DNA of 64,000 nucleotides from NCBI RefSeq assembly GCF_902459465.1, contig NC_047062.1, positions 4,032,501-4,096,500 on the forward strand. Reading direction: 5' to 3'. How positions within the stretch are numbered: the stretch's first letter is position 1; each line of letters begins with the position of its first letter. The translations under genes and the position numbers were made by a program. Below, piece by piece: positions 62,879-64,000 of this stretch. The stretch comes from Asterias rubens (Eukaryota > Echinodermata > Asteroidea > Forcipulatida > Asteriidae). The notes beneath the pieces are model-generated. The model was not told the DNA's origin. It did not search any database and saw nothing but the letters and a program-made list of their open reading frames with translations.

Positions 62879-63769
62879 GGTCCAATTTCATTGAGTCAAA
62901 GGTTTCTTCAAACTCAGAAATATAAGACACGTCCAAGCATAACTTTTAAGTCTTCGTATTTATCCAGCGATATCAGAAAGTTTGGTAACTCGATTCATAA
63001 TTGTCTGTCCAATGTGTGAGCTGAGTATACGAAAATCCCTACAATGAAACGAGAATTGACCATAATTATACTTTTTTTTTTCTTCACACGGCCCCTTTTT
63101 CTTGGTTAACATGCCCGTTTTCGCAACCAAGGCTTCAACAATTGCAGCTCCAGCCTAAGCACCGTCCTGTGTCCACTGAAAGTGTACGTTTCCAAAATTA
63201 TTGATGGAGTCCAAGCCAAAGCCTGAAGCCAAAACCGTAGTTTTGAAAAGGGCACTAAAAAGTTTAGCCATTTCTTGAAGTATAAAAAATGATTTTTTAA
63301 GGATGTGATCTCGTAATTCGAAACAAATTTGGGGCTCTAACTATTCTCTTGTAGTAATAGTGTCCTAGCCCATGTAAACAAAAACATGTCTATGTCCAAG
63401 TAAATTACGTCGTACCGCAAACCTTGACGTCATCTCGACCGGCAAACTTGACGTTTCGTTTCTTTAAGAAGAAGCTGGAGTGACGTGGGTGATGCAGTTC
63501 AGGGCAATGTTTTTGCCACATCGTTTGTGGAAGTTCATCTTGCAGTCTGCAATAAACAAAACAAATATGCTATGTCAAAATAAAGACAGTAGGCCTACCT
63601 TCTTATTTAATTGTCTTCAGACGATTTCAGTTTTATGCTCCCATTTAAAGATAAAAAATGCGACATGAAATGAAACTTCTGCACATCAGGTTAGTTCTGT
63701 TGTATACATTTACCTACAATATGATTAAAACAATCGAATGGTTAACAACAACAACATGGCTTACTTTGC

Positions 63770-64000
63770 CTTTAAAGGAACACGTTGCCTTGGATCGGTC
63801 GAGTTGAAAAGCGTTTGTAACCGTTTGCTATAAAATGCATATGGGTAGAAAGATGTTGTAAAAGTAGAATACAATGATCCACACAAACATGCCTCGAAAT
63901 TGCACGGTTTTCCTTTTATATACCTCGTCGACTAACACGGTCGGCCATTTATGAGAGTCAAATTTTTGACCCCCATAAATTGCCGACCGTGTTTGTGTGG
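63770..64000. repeat. Repeat family H with terminal hairpin, cut by window end
   Basis: It starts TTAAAGGAACACGTTGCCTT, also seen diverged at 23798 (AAAGGAACATGTTGCCTTGA). At 63934-63995 a strong hairpin occurs: ACACGGTCGGCCATTTATG pairs with CATAAATTGCCGACCGTGT around a GTCAAATTTTTGAC centre. The right end lies beyond the window. Confidence 0.65.

Larger units (their letters stand above)
59442..64000. other. Region upstream of DNAJC17: repeats, no supported gene
   Basis: The first bases upstream of the DNAJC17 ATG probably hold its promoter. The rest holds a family F MITE (59558-59783), MITE A (61463-61845), element C (62420-62878) and the start of a hairpin repeat (63770 to the end). A 60-aa ORF at 60332-60514 (MDKPKSDWALRTHEFKKRN) has an ATG and charged N-terminal half that could be a first exon. 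No family or second exon was identified. Confidence 0.45.

Overview
The window is eukaryotic, intron-rich, AT-rich metazoan DNA. Protein families, gene order and the repeat landscape point to an echinoderm, most probably a sea star. The commonest dispersed repeat is a TTAA-flanked element of about 370 bp whose ends read GGACACTATTGGTAATT; from memory I associate it with asteroid genomes. The species call is inference.

Four protein-coding genes are supported. (1) An unrecognised two-coding-exon gene on the minus strand (2816-5941, 244 aa). (2) A regulator-of-microtubule-dynamics (RMDN) gene on the minus strand, eight coding exons, 23517-32839, 361 aa. (3) GCHFR, the GTP cyclohydrolase I feedback regulatory protein, on the plus strand from 33229. 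Its ATG lies 390 bp from the RMDN ATG, so the two probably share a bidirectional promoter. It has two homologous terminal exons (36273-36450 and 38977-39115) that join exon 2 in the same frame. (4) DNAJC17 on the minus strand, ten coding exons, 43492-59441, 385 aa, with J domain, RRM and conserved C-terminal tail. Order and orientation RMDN(-), GCHFR(+), DNAJC17(-) match my memory of human 15q15.1 (RMDN3, GCHFR, DNAJC17), so this looks like a very old deuterostome gene block.

Mobile DNA fills much of the rest. Intron 3 of DNAJC17 holds an apparently intact non-LTR retrotransposon (about 51359-55234) with one 1137-aa ORF: an N-terminal Myb-like region, reverse transcriptase, CCHC knuckle and a C-terminal restriction-like endonuclease. 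It lies inside a (TAA)n tract that is itself the tail of a tRNA-derived SINE, as expected for an R4/Dong-type element. Other repeats are nine copies of the TTAA MITE family A, several other MITE families, tRNA-derived SINEs, a decayed CR1/L2-like reverse transcriptase fragment, and Penelope-like fragments carrying hammerhead-ribozyme-like motifs.

Two large minisatellites occur: about 1.34 kb of 18/19-bp units (19939-21281), and 1.9 kb of 37-bp units (24134-26031) inside the last RMDN intron, starting 28 bp from a splice donor. Regions 6015-19900 and 59442-64000 hold mainly repeats and no gene I can support.
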